This document shows, one piece after another, positions 47,443 through 55,917 of a stretch of DNA of 64,000 nucleotides. Within the stretch, counting starts at the first letter, position 1. Every line of letters starts with the position of its first letter. Origin of the DNA: Methylovirgula sp. (GTDB lineage Bacteria; Pseudomonadota; Alphaproteobacteria; Rhizobiales; Beijerinckiaceae). Where the stretch lies: assembly GCF_037200945.1 (NCBI RefSeq), contig NZ_JBBCGP010000001.1, forward strand, positions 3,470,501 to 3,534,500. The letters run 5' to 3'. The position numbers were made by a program, and so were the translations under genes. The notes beneath the pieces are model-generated. The model had not been told where the DNA came from and made no database searches. It saw only the letters and a list, made by a program, of their open reading frames with translations.

Positions 47443-48747
47443 CTAGAATTCCTGCGTGCCGGCGTTCTGATGAGACTTCGGCGTCCGCATGAAACTCTCG
47501 CGGCTGCCGCGGAAAACCGTCTTCAGGATCGAAGGCGCATTCGAAACGCTCATATAGATCATCATCGGCGGCACCGAGACGACAGTGGTGAGATATTGCC
47601 AGACCGAGCCGCGCCGTAAAATAAGATAAGGCAGCAGCGTCATGCTCAGGGCCACGATCGCGATCAGGATCAGCAAGAACTCGATCATCGGCAAATAAGG
47701 AACGATATTGAAGCCGCGCAGCACGACGCAGGCGAGAAGCGCCAAAGTCGCGGTCGCCGCACACAGGTAGAATGCCTGAATGAGGATCAGGGCGCTCGCC
47801 GAAATCTTCCGGCCCAATGTCCAATCCGAACTCCACACGTCGCCAAGCAGCTTACGCGCAACCTGCACGAAACCGTTCGACCAGCGCCGCTGCTGGACCC
47901 GCCAATGGTCGAGTCGATCCGGGACGAGGCCAGGCACGGCAGGGTCCATCAGAAAGATTCCATGCCAACCGGCAAGTTCAGCGCGCACCACGAGATCGAG
48001 ATCCTCGCTGAGAGAATCGCCCATCCAGCCGCCGGCCGCCTCGATCGCCGCACGCCGCCAGAGGCCGCCTGTTCCATTGAACTGGAACAGCCAGCCGGCG
48101 CGATAGCGTGTCGCCTGCTCCATCACATAATGCGCGTCGAGCATGAGGCCTTGCACGCGCGTCAGCCAATTCGTGCGATAATTGGAGAATTCGCAGCGCG
48201 ATTGCAGGAAACCGGCCTTCGGATCGGCGAGAAGGTAAGGCACCGCGATGCGCAGCCAGCCGCGCGGCGCGCGAAAATCGATGTCCAGCAAGGCGACAAT
48301 CGGCGCGTCGTTCTTCGTCATCCCATGCGCGAGCGCGCCCGCTTTAAAGCCATCGCGGTCATCGCGGCGTATATGCAGAACATCGAAACCCTGCGCGCGT
48401 AATTGTTGCGTCGCTGCTTCCGCAAGTTCCGATGTCTCGTCGGTGCTGTCGTCGAGAAGCTGGATGTGGAGTTTGTCTTGTGGCCAGTCGAGCGTCGCGG
48501 CGGCGAAGAGCGCATCCGCTGCGATCTTGCCTTCGTTGAAAGCGGGAATCTGAACGAGTACGTGCGGCAGTTCGGCATCGCTCAATTTGAGCGGCGGCAC
48601 AGGCTCGCGCCAACGCTTGCCGGTTGCGAGTTCGATGATGTTAATGACGATGAGGATGAGAAAGCTGACACCGACGGCAACAAGACCGAAAACGGCAATT
48701 CCGAGAATGACTTCGAGAATCGAGCGCAGAATTTCGATGAGGATCAA
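47443..48747 (-). CDS. GT2-family membrane glycosyltransferase (candidate ceramide glycosyltransferase)
   Basis: A 434-aa processive-type GT-A glycosyltransferase. It has an N-terminal span (about 10-35), the nucleotide-sugar domain (VLVQIPAFNEG, LLDDSTDETSE, LLDIDFRAP), the acceptor/base region GDSLSEDLDLVVRAELAGW and the QQRRW motif (VQQRRWSNGFVQ). Three to four C-terminal spans follow. The D, DxD, ED, QxxRW set is complete, so it is probably active. It resembles CESA/CslA-like and ceramide glucosyltransferase-like enzymes of family 2. It is the last gene of the minus-strand ACP operon, 108 bp after the SDR gene. The lipid acceptor is inferred from context; a polysaccharide role is the alternative. 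Confidence 0.8.
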   Translation of the reverse strand: MILIEILRSILEVILGIAVFGLVAVGVSFLILIVINIIELATGKRWREPVPPLKLSDAELPHVLVQIPAFNEGKIAADALFAAATLDWPQDKLHIQLLDDSTDETSELAEAATQQLRAQGFDVLHIRRDDRDGFKAGALAHGMTKNDAPIVALLDIDFRAPRGWLRIAVPYLLADPKAGFLQSRCEFSNYRTNWLTRVQGLMLDAHYVMEQATRYRAGWLFQFNGTGGLWRRAAIEAAGGWMGDSLSEDLDLVVRAELAGWHGIFLMDPAVPGLVPDRLDHWRVQQRRWSNGFVQVARKLLGDVWSSDWTLGRKISASALILIQAFYLCAATATLALLACVVLRGFNIVPYLPMIEFLLILIAIVALSMTLLPYLILRRGSVWQYLTTVVSVPPMMIYMSVSNAPSILKTVFRGSRESFMRTPKSHQNAGTQEF

Positions 48748-48855
48748 GCTGCGCGCCTTTCGGGGTTACTCTGCGCGGCCTCTCGGGCGGGCCTCGCCCG
48801 CGTTTGAAGCACGAAAATGATAATCAAAACAAGGAAAACCCGGCAGGCGCTAAGT

Positions 48856-49650
48856 TCATGATTTCACTCTTTCTTGCGTTTCAGGAACATTGACCGAAAA
48901 GCGAGTGAAGAGTCGATCGACGAAACGCGGCGGCAGAATGCGCGCCAGCCGCGTCGCGAGATAGAGTGCCATCGGAAAAGCGATGACCGCCCGTCCTCGC
49001 GCCAGGCCGTTTTTGATAATTGTCGCCGCCTGAACGTCGCTGACCTCGAACGGTTTGACGGCGTCGATTGAATCGTTCAACGGCGTTTTGACGAAGCCGG
49101 CAACGACGAGGCTGACCAGCACGCCGCGGCGTTCGAGCCGCCCGCGCAGCGATTCCGCATAGGCGTGAACCGCCGCCTTGCTGGCGCTATAGGCTGGCGA
49201 GAACGGCAGGCCGCGCAATCCTGCGAGCGAGCCGATGACGGCGATCTGCCCCCGCCCCCGCGTGCACATCGGCCCGATCAACGGCTCGATCGTGTTCAGG
49301 ACCCCGAACAGATTCGTCGCCAGCAACGCGCGAACCGCCTCCGGGTCTTCGCTGACCGCTGTGTCAGCGAGGCCGGTCGTGATTCCCGCGTTGGCGATGA
49401 CGAGATCAATTGGGTGGGGACTGTCGGCGGCAAGCACGGCCCCATGCATGGCCACGCGGTCGCGCACATCGACCGGGATCGCGGACACTGTCGCGCCGCG
49501 CGCTTCGGCCGCCGCTTTGACCTCGGCGAGGCGTTCGGAATTGCGGCCCAGCAAAGTGAGATGAAGTCCCGGCGCGGCATAGGCCAGCGCCAAAGCCCGC
49601 CCGATCCCGCTCGAAGCGCCCGTGATGAGAATGGCGCGGGGCTGCTGCAT
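48856..49650 (-). CDS. Short-chain dehydrogenase/reductase (candidate 3-ketosphinganine or 3-oxoacyl reductase)
   Basis: A 264-aa NAD(P)-dependent SDR. The cofactor motif is TGASSGIG (about 10-17), NAG is at NAGITTG, and the catalytic set Ser-Tyr-Lys lies in GSLAGLRGLP and YSASKAAV. A C-terminal hydrophobic, basic segment (AFPMALYLATRLARILPPRF) suggests membrane association, as in SDRs acting on lipids. Between dehydratase and glycosyltransferase genes, it could reduce 3-oxoacyl-ACP in chain extension or the 3-keto group of the oxoamine product. The sequence alone does not decide. It starts 6 bp after the MaoC stop. Confidence 0.82.
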   Translation of the reverse strand: MQQPRAILITGASSGIGRALALAYAAPGLHLTLLGRNSERLAEVKAAAEARGATVSAIPVDVRDRVAMHGAVLAADSPHPIDLVIANAGITTGLADTAVSEDPEAVRALLATNLFGVLNTIEPLIGPMCTRGRGQIAVIGSLAGLRGLPFSPAYSASKAAVHAYAESLRGRLERRGVLVSLVVAGFVKTPLNDSIDAVKPFEVSDVQAATIIKNGLARGRAVIAFPMALYLATRLARILPPRFVDRLFTRFSVNVPETQERVKS

Positions 49651-49656
49651 CGTCGC

Positions 49657-50085
49657 CTAGTTCGCCGCGACAAGCACGGCTTCCGCCAGAACGACGATTT
49701 CGCGCCGTTCGTTATGCGCCATCAGACGCAGCGTGGCGCGGGCCGCGCCATCCCCGGCAACGCTGCCGACACGGCCCGATACGACAATGCTCTCGCCCGC
49801 CAGAACCGGGCGTAGAAACTTGGCCGAAAGCCGCTGCAGGACGAAATCCGGCCGCCACGCCGTGAGCGCCGGTTCGAACGCGCTCATCAGCAACATGCCC
49901 TGCACCGGCGGCGCTGCGAGCCCAGCTTTACGCGCGAGGGCTTCATCGAGATGAATCGGATTGGAATCGCCGGAAACCTCGGCATAGCGCGCGAGATGCG
50001 GCATCTCGAAAGGCCCGAATGTTTGCGGCAGCAGCTTGTCGCCGGCGCGCAAATTCTCTTGCTCGGATTTAGCCAGAAGCGTCAC
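49657..50085 (-). CDS. MaoC-like hot-dog dehydratase, catalytic subunit
   Basis: A 142-aa hot-dog fold protein of the (R)-specific enoyl hydratase / HadB group. The catalytic loop is YAEVSGDSNPIHLDEALARKAGL (Asp and His of the D-x-N-P-x-H motif, about 38-48), followed by the PPVQGMLLMSAF helix. It probably dehydrates 3-hydroxyacyl-ACP together with the upstream hot-dog protein, whose stop it overlaps by 4 nt (ATGA). The pairing resembles actinobacterial HadAB and fungal-type FAS1 dehydratase halves. Confidence 0.85.
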   Translation of the reverse strand: MTLLAKSEQENLRAGDKLLPQTFGPFEMPHLARYAEVSGDSNPIHLDEALARKAGLAAPPVQGMLLMSAFEPALTAWRPDFVLQRLSAKFLRPVLAGESIVVSGRVGSVAGDGAARATLRLMAHNERREIVVLAEAVLVAAN

Positions 50086-50468
50086 GCGGCCTGCTCCGTC
50101 GGCAAGGGGATGATCCGCAGGATCATTTCCATCGTGAGATGCGACGCGTCGTTCGGGAGGCCGATCTGCGCGACCAGCACGATGCGCGACGGCTCGATTT
50201 CGCGCTTCATCGTCACCGCCATTTCATAGTCGGTGTCGGACGCGAGGGGCGTCCGATAATCGAAGCTCTGCGACTCGTGAATCGGCACCCAATTGCCGTC
50301 GCCGATCATGTCGACAGCCACCGCGTGGAAGTCTGCCCGCGCCAGCCAGCGCACGGGGAATGTGAAGGGAACACCCTGCCCCGTACCGCCGGTTTCACGG
50401 CGAAATGCCGCCGCCTCAGCAGCCGCCGCCCGTACAACAAACGTCCCAAGGGCCCGCTCACCCGACAT
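50082..50468 (-). CDS. FAS1-like/MaoC N-terminal hot-dog dehydratase subunit
   Basis: A 128-aa protein with the non-catalytic hot-dog half of a two-part dehydratase (MaoC_dehydrat_N-like). It has ALGTFVVRAAAAEAAAFRRETG at the start, VPFTFPVRWLAR in the middle and IHESQSFDYRTPLASDT as the conserved core; it lacks the D-x-N-P-x-H catalytic loop. The ATG at 50468 is used; the open frame to 50612 overlaps the KAS gene and looks like a shadow. It lies 23 bp after the KAS stop and overlaps the catalytic subunit gene. Confidence 0.78.
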   Translation of the reverse strand: MSGERALGTFVVRAAAAEAAAFRRETGGTGQGVPFTFPVRWLARADFHAVAVDMIGDGNWVPIHESQSFDYRTPLASDTDYEMAVTMKREIEPSRIVLVAQIGLPNDASHLTMEMILRIIPLPTEQAA

Positions 50469-50491
50469 GGCGTCCCCCAATCTCGATCGGC

Positions 50492-51709
50492 TCAGGCAGC
50501 GAGACGGCGCACGACGAGCGTCGCATTGATGCCTCCGAAAGCGAACGAGTTCGACATGGCGACATTGATCGGCATCGGCCGCGCTTCGTTCGGGATGCAA
50601 TCGACCGGGCATTTTTCGTCAGCGACCTGCCAGTTGATCGTTGGCGGCGCAACATTCTCACGCAAGGCGCCGAGCGTGACGATCAATTCAAAGGCGCCAC
50701 CGACGCCAAGGCCGTGGCCATGGATGGGCTTCGTCGAGGACACCGGCACATGTGGTCCCCGCTTGCCAAAGACGACTCCGATCGCCGCGGATTCGGTCAG
50801 ATCGTTGACCGTCGTACCTGTCCCGTGCGCGTTGACGTAATCGATCTCGTCCGGCGTCACGCCGGCGTCCTCGATCGCATTGCGCATGCACGAGGCAGCG
50901 CCAAACACATCCGGCCGCACAGGGTCCTTGGCGTCGCTTGTGGTGCCATAGCCAGCGAGCTCCGCGAGCACATAAGCGTTGCGCTCGGCGGCAATCTCTT
51001 CCGCCTCAAGAATGAAAACGCCGGCGCCAGCGCCGATCACCATGCCGTTGCGGTCTTTCGAGAACGGCCGGCAGAAATTCGGCGTCAGCACGCGCAACGC
51101 TTCCCACGCCAGCATCGTACCGATCGTGACGCAATCCTCCGTGCCACCGACAATGGCGCGGTCGATCATGCCGGCGCGGATCATCTGCATGCCGATGCCA
51201 ATGGCCTGCGTTGCTGACGAACAGGCACTGCCAACCGCAAACGACGGCCCTGTCGTGCCATAGCGCATGCTGACCATGGCGGGACATGAACTTGGAATAA
51301 GCCGTGGGATCGTCAGCGGGTCCGGCCGCACTTCTCTTTTGAAAACCGTGTAGAGCCCGTCCTCAATCGTGTTCATCCCGGCAATGCCGGTCCCGATGAT
51401 CGCAGCCGTGCGCGGCCCCTGCAGCGTTTCGCGGGAAAGGCCCGCCTGCTGGACCGCCTCATCGGCCGCGACGAGCAGATATTTGATCACAGGATCGCAA
51501 AGCGACAATGTGCTCTTGTCGAGATAGAGCGTGGCATCGAAATCCTGAACCTGCGCCGCAATCTTGATGCGACCCGGATAAGGATGGCGGAAGGTCGTTT
51601 CATGCACGCCGGAACGACCGTCGCGTGCTCCCTCCCAGAGCGCCTTGGCTCCAATCCCCAACGACGAGACCGCGCCTATACCTGTGATAACGACCCGCCT
51701 TTGCGCCAT
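50492..51709 (-). CDS. Beta-ketoacyl-ACP synthase, FabF/KAS II type
   Basis: A 405-aa condensing enzyme that extends an acyl chain with malonyl-ACP. The active Cys is in VGSACSSATQAI (about 165), and the two catalytic His are in NAHGTGTTVND (about 302) and TKPIHGHGLGVGGA (about 338). The set is complete, so decarboxylative condensation is expected. It begins directly after the ACP stop codon, with no gap, which strongly links the two. It is separate from housekeeping fab genes and therefore likely to be pathway-dedicated. Confidence 0.9.
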   Translation of the reverse strand: MAQRRVVITGIGAVSSLGIGAKALWEGARDGRSGVHETTFRHPYPGRIKIAAQVQDFDATLYLDKSTLSLCDPVIKYLLVAADEAVQQAGLSRETLQGPRTAAIIGTGIAGMNTIEDGLYTVFKREVRPDPLTIPRLIPSSCPAMVSMRYGTTGPSFAVGSACSSATQAIGIGMQMIRAGMIDRAIVGGTEDCVTIGTMLAWEALRVLTPNFCRPFSKDRNGMVIGAGAGVFILEAEEIAAERNAYVLAELAGYGTTSDAKDPVRPDVFGAASCMRNAIEDAGVTPDEIDYVNAHGTGTTVNDLTESAAIGVVFGKRGPHVPVSSTKPIHGHGLGVGGAFELIVTLGALRENVAPPTINWQVADEKCPVDCIPNEARPMPINVAMSNSFAFGGINATLVVRRLAA

Positions 51710-51985
51710 TCAGGCGGTCTTTTCTTTACTGATATAATTCGCCATAGCATCGATCAGGCTTTTGACATCCTTGGCCTCGTGAAACGGGCCGTCCATCGGG
51801 ATGTAGACGTCGAACTTTTCCTCAAGCGCCGTCAGGATCATGACGATATCGATGGACTTCAGTCCCAAGCTCTCGATCGAGGCGTCCATCTTGACCTTTT
51901 CGCGATCGATCATCCCTTCCGAAACGATCACATCAACGATCTGGTTGATGAGTTCGTCCTTCTGCTCGGAACTCTTTGTGTCCAC
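51710..51985 (-). CDS. Dedicated acyl carrier protein
   Basis: A 91-aa carrier protein with four-helix ACP features. The phosphopantetheine Ser lies in SLGLKSIDIVMILTALEEKF (near residue 45), where the usual Asp-Ser-Leu is Lys-Ser-Ile. The remainder is acidic and Lys-rich, with the helix III segment DVKSLIDAMANYI. The variant site suggests a specialised ACP, not housekeeping AcpP. It is the first gene of the operon ACP-KAS-dehydratase pair-SDR-GT2. In Caulobacter a specialised ACP supplies the serine palmitoyltransferase, a useful precedent for the role proposed here. Confidence 0.88.
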   Translation of the reverse strand: MDTKSSEQKDELINQIVDVIVSEGMIDREKVKMDASIESLGLKSIDIVMILTALEEKFDVYIPMDGPFHEAKDVKSLIDAMANYISKEKTA

Positions 51986-52143
51986 CGATAATCCCCTTTT
52001 CCGAGAACGTCTGCGCGGAAGTCAGACCAATAGCTTAAGTCAATCCTGCCGGGATAACACGGGGGTGCCGTGCCGGGGAAGCCCCTATGTCGCCCCCTCG
52101 CCCAGCCGCCGTCACACGTCAGATTGCGGAATTTAAACCCACT

Positions 52144-55100
52144 TCAATTCTTTCCCTCTTCCATGCGCTGCTTCAATTCAAGCAGCTTGGCGAAGGGCGA
52201 ATTGGGATCGGGCTGGCGTTCGCGCGGCTTTTCGGCGGACGACCATTTGCCCTTAGCCTGGCCGTCGCCATTGCGCGGCCCGCGGTGTGCGTCCTTTTGC
52301 GAGAAATCGCGCTTCCGGTCCGGGCGTGGCGCGCCGTTCGGGATGCCGTCGAAATTGTGACGGCGGCGATGTTCCGGCCGCGGCGGGCGCGGATTTTGAT
52401 TCGCCGCTGCCGCTGCATCCGGCGCTGCAACGGCCGAGGCGCCTGCTGGCGCCTCCTGCGCCGGCCGTTGAAACCGGCCTTGCCCCTGCGCCTGACCTTG
52501 TCGTTGTGGCCGCGCCGGACGCCGAACCTGGCGATGCCGGAACGGATGCCAGATTTCGATCGTCGCGGGCTCGGCCGAGACTTCGGCGGTGGTGCTTTCG
52601 ATAGCCTCCGCCGCAGCCGCCGTTTCAGCGGGTTCCGTGCTCGTCGCTGTTTCGGCGAGTTCCGGGTCCGCTACAGCCTCGGCGACCGGCGCCTCTGCCA
52701 GTTCGGCAATAGGGGCGGCCGTGGCCTCAACCTCAATCACCTCGACCGGGGCGGGTTCAGCCGCAATAGTCGCCTCGTCTACAGGCGACACCAGCGCCTC
52801 ATCCGAAACGGCGTCGGGCGCTGCTGGCGGCTCATCCGAAACGACGTCCAGCGTCGAAGCCCCGTCGTCCGAACCGCTTTCGACACTTGACGCGGCTGGG
52901 TCCGTCGAAGTCGCGTCTTGCGACGCCGCCTCCACAGTCGTAGGCGTGATGGACTCGATCGAAGCTTTCGGAACAAGCGGCACGGTAATCGCCGGGCCGT
53001 TGCGCTGTTGGCTTTGATAGCCCAGCGAACGCAGGATCGAGGCGAAAGCATCGCCAGAGCATCCGGCGAGCGACGTCATCGACACGGTCACAATGAAGCC
53101 GTCGCCATCCGCAGCACCTGCCGGCGGATCCCCCGGCGTGGTGCCCGGCCGATACGCAATCGCCGGGCGAATGAGATCGGCAAGCCGCTCCAATATATCG
53201 ACCCGCACGGCCCGCTCGCCGCAGACATGGAAACCGGCCGCGCGATAAAATCCCTTCGGAATGTCTTTGTCGGCAACGAAGGACGTACGGCCCGAGGCGG
53301 CAAGATGCGGCACTTCGGCCTGCCCCTGGATGCTTTCAACAGTAGAATTGCGCAAGGCCCAAAGCTGCGCGGCGAAGGCGCGCGGCGCCGGCTTCAACAG
53401 CGCCGGCAGATAAAGATGATAGGCCCCGAACCGCACGCCGAGCTTGCGCAATGTCGCGCGCGCTTCCTGCGTGAGACTTTTCACATCTTCCGCAACTTGC
53501 GAACGTTCAAGCACGCCCAGCGATTCAGAAATACGGAAGGCCACGCCGCGCGCGATGCCCTCAAGCCCCTGCCCATTTTCCAATTCGGCAAGCGGACCCA
53601 GCAGCTTTTTGACGTGCTGCGCCAGCCACAAATCGAGACGCTTCTGGACAATTTCCAAAGACGCGCCCGTCAATTGTTCGTCGGCGAGAACCGTGACGCG
53701 CGGCTGCAGGATATGCTCGCCCGGCACGATCTTGCCGATCGCTTCGCCGAGCCAGCGGATGACGCCGTCATTGGCGAGGACGAAAGCCTCATCGACTGCT
53801 TCATGCACGCGGCGCGCGCGGCCCTCGATCTCGCTCGCCAACGCTTTTTGCGCCGCAGCGTTCAAGGCCTTGGCGGCTTCGCCGTCGGCCAGTGGATCGG
53901 CCGTAAAACGAAATCCCGACAAATGCCCGACATGCTGTTCTTCAACCAGCACATCGCCGCCTGGGGTGATTTCGGCTTCCAACATCGCGTTCTCTCTCAG
54001 ACGGCGCATCAGCACGCTTGTGCGCCGGTCAATGAATCTTTGTGCGAGACGTTCGTGCAACGCGTCCGACAGCCTGTCCTCTACCTGACGCGCGACCTCC
54101 TGCCAATGCTCCGGCTGACGAAGCCAATCGGGCCGGTTGGCGATGAATGTCCATGTCCTGACCTGAGCCAGCCGCGCGGACAAGGTGTCAAGGTCGCCAT
54201 CGACGCGATCAAGCTCCTGAATATGGCGTGAAAACCAGCCTTCGGGAATATGACGCGCCCGGACGACAAAGCCATAGATCGAAAGTACGAGTTCGGCATG
54301 CGCTGCCGGCGACAATTTGCGGTAGTCGGGAATTTGGCAGGCGTCCCAAAGCCGCGCCACGTCAGCCGCGGTCTTGGTCGCCCGCAGGACATTCTCGTCC
54401 CGCGCCGCGATGTCAAGCACCATTTGATCTTCCGCGAGCGGCGCGCGCGTCAGACCCCTATCCGTCGGGTACTGATCGAGCGAGGCTGTGAGCGCACTGA
54501 TCGACGCAAAGTCGAGGTCGCTATTGCGCCATTGCAACATTGTGACCGGCTCGAAACGATGTTCCTCGATCGCCTCGACAAGTTCATTGTCAAAAGGTGC
54601 GCAGCGCCCGGTCGTACCGAATGTGCCGTCACGCATGTGGCGGCCGGCGCGACCGGCGATCTGGCCAAATTCGGCCGGATTGAGCCGCCGGAATTGCCAG
54701 CCATCAAATTTGCGATCGGCCGCGAACGCAATGTGATCGACATCGAGATTAAGCCCCATGCCGATGGCATCTGTCGCGACGATATAATCCACATCGCCGT
54801 TTTGATAAATCTCCACCTGCGCATTGCGCGTGCGCGGCGACAAAGCCCCGAGCACGACGGCTGCGCCGCCGCGCTGGCGGCGGATCCATTCGGCGATCGC
54901 ATAAACCTCCTCGACCGAGAAAGCGATGATCGCACTGCGCGGTGGCAGGCGCGCGATTTTGCGCTCCCCTGCGAAGCTCAGCTTCGACAATCGCGGCCGC
55001 GAAATGATTGGTGCGCCGGGCAACAAAGCCTCAAGCGGGCGCTGCATTGTCAAAGCGCCAATCAGCAAAGTCTCGTCACGGCCGCGGCGGTTGAGCAGCC

Positions 55101-55533
55101 GGTCCGTGAAAACATGGCCCCGGTCGAGATTGGCGGCAAGCTGGATTTCATCGACCGCGACGAAGCTGAGATTGAGATCGCGCGGCATCGCCTCGACCGT
55201 CGAAACCCAATAGCGCGGCGATTCCGGCTTGATCTTTTCTTCGCCGGTGACGAGTGCGACGGCGGCTGGCCCCACCCTCTCAGCGACGCGGTTATAGACT
55301 TCGCGTGCCAATAGACGCAGCGGCAAGCCGATCATCCCTGTCGGATGGGCCAGCATGCGCTCGATCGCATAATGCGTCTTGCCCGTGTTGGTCGGCCCCA
55401 ACACGATTTTTACGCCACGCGCACGATCGGGAGGATGAATTCGAGAGCCAGGAACGACGAGGTTCATACGGCGAGGTTCATCGAGACTAACTTTCAGCGA
55501 CGGCAATCGCGTGCCGGCGCCGGCGGGTGACAT
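52144..55533 (-). CDS. SUV3-like ATP-dependent RNA helicase with long low-complexity tail
   Basis: A 1,129-aa superfamily 2 helicase related to mitochondrial SUV3. Walker A is GPTNTGKTHYA (about 46-56), the Walker B variant is VDEIQ and motif VI is QIAGRAGRHMRDG. Helical C-terminal core segments follow to about residue 810. The last about 270 residues are low complexity: first Ala/Glu/Pro/Val/Ser-rich and acidic, then Arg/Gln-rich (ARPQRQGQAQGQGRFQRP), then a short conserved-looking end (DPNSPFAKLLELKQRMEEG). It probably acts in RNA turnover, with the basic tail binding RNA. ATG 55533 has GGAAG 7 bp upstream; ATG 55467 is an alternative. Confidence 0.9.
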   Translation of the reverse strand: MSPAGAGTRLPSLKVSLDEPRRMNLVVPGSRIHPPDRARGVKIVLGPTNTGKTHYAIERMLAHPTGMIGLPLRLLAREVYNRVAERVGPAAVALVTGEEKIKPESPRYWVSTVEAMPRDLNLSFVAVDEIQLAANLDRGHVFTDRLLNRRGRDETLLIGALTMQRPLEALLPGAPIISRPRLSKLSFAGERKIARLPPRSAIIAFSVEEVYAIAEWIRRQRGGAAVVLGALSPRTRNAQVEIYQNGDVDYIVATDAIGMGLNLDVDHIAFAADRKFDGWQFRRLNPAEFGQIAGRAGRHMRDGTFGTTGRCAPFDNELVEAIEEHRFEPVTMLQWRNSDLDFASISALTASLDQYPTDRGLTRAPLAEDQMVLDIAARDENVLRATKTAADVARLWDACQIPDYRKLSPAAHAELVLSIYGFVVRARHIPEGWFSRHIQELDRVDGDLDTLSARLAQVRTWTFIANRPDWLRQPEHWQEVARQVEDRLSDALHERLAQRFIDRRTSVLMRRLRENAMLEAEITPGGDVLVEEQHVGHLSGFRFTADPLADGEAAKALNAAAQKALASEIEGRARRVHEAVDEAFVLANDGVIRWLGEAIGKIVPGEHILQPRVTVLADEQLTGASLEIVQKRLDLWLAQHVKKLLGPLAELENGQGLEGIARGVAFRISESLGVLERSQVAEDVKSLTQEARATLRKLGVRFGAYHLYLPALLKPAPRAFAAQLWALRNSTVESIQGQAEVPHLAASGRTSFVADKDIPKGFYRAAGFHVCGERAVRVDILERLADLIRPAIAYRPGTTPGDPPAGAADGDGFIVTVSMTSLAGCSGDAFASILRSLGYQSQQRNGPAITVPLVPKASIESITPTTVEAASQDATSTDPAASSVESGSDDGASTLDVVSDEPPAAPDAVSDEALVSPVDEATIAAEPAPVEVIEVEATAAPIAELAEAPVAEAVADPELAETATSTEPAETAAAAEAIESTTAEVSAEPATIEIWHPFRHRQVRRPARPQRQGQAQGQGRFQRPAQEAPAGASAVAAPDAAAAANQNPRPPRPEHRRRHNFDGIPNGAPRPDRKRDFSQKDAHRGPRNGDGQAKGKWSSAEKPRERQPDPNSPFAKLLELKQRMEEGKN

Positions 55534-55917
55534 ATGCGCTTCCGATGGCCCGGCGACAAGTCGCGGCGAGCTGACAGCGAGGGCATTTCCATCATCTAAA
55601 TGCCACGAAAGTACCTGGCGCCTGTTTCAATCTGTGGCAAACACCATGGCGAGATTGCCATTTCCGTTGACACTTCGAACACGCCACGAACGAATCGAGC
55701 CCGAATCGCTGACTGGGCCGGAATCCGCGTTTGTTCACCGCAAGATGTTGGGCGTGAGATCGATTCATCGCTATGGGTTGTGAATCTCGAGCTTTTCCGG
55801 GGCTTCATAGGCTACGCCGCGTACGACTCGGGACGGACTCTGACGACGCGCTTTGTCAAGTCCGCGATGAAAAATCATCGATCGTTCAAAGCGCCGTGAA
55901 TTGGCGCACGCGAATCT
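55534..55917. other. Intergenic region with lower GC and no confident gene
   Basis: This 384-bp stretch between the helicase start and the DUF3108 stop looks less GC-rich than its neighbours. It holds overlapping short frames on both strands but no ribosome binding site or domain that I can recognise. It must contain the helicase promoter. Confidence 0.4.
55600..55899 (+). CDS. Doubtful 99-aa ORF
   Basis: I do not recognise this frame. It has an ATG, ordinary amino-acid composition and no signal peptide, membrane span or known motif; no Shine-Dalgarno sequence precedes the ATG. A 70-aa frame overlaps it on the other strand. It could be a small orphan gene, a decayed gene or chance. It is listed only because the region is otherwise empty. 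Confidence 0.15.
   Translation: MPRKYLAPVSICGKHHGEIAISVDTSNTPRTNRARIADWAGIRVCSPQDVGREIDSSLWVVNLELFRGFIGYAAYDSGRTLTTRFVKSAMKNHRSFKAP

Noticed and set aside
45839..47446. 535-aa frame on the plus strand across the IS
   Set aside because: Antisense to the transposase, which has clear DDE and DUF772-type motifs; no similarity recognised on this strand.
45785..52000. Genomic island or prophage around the lipid cluster
   Set aside because: Apart from the single IS there is no integrase, phage gene or attachment-site duplication, and base composition looks like the surroundings.
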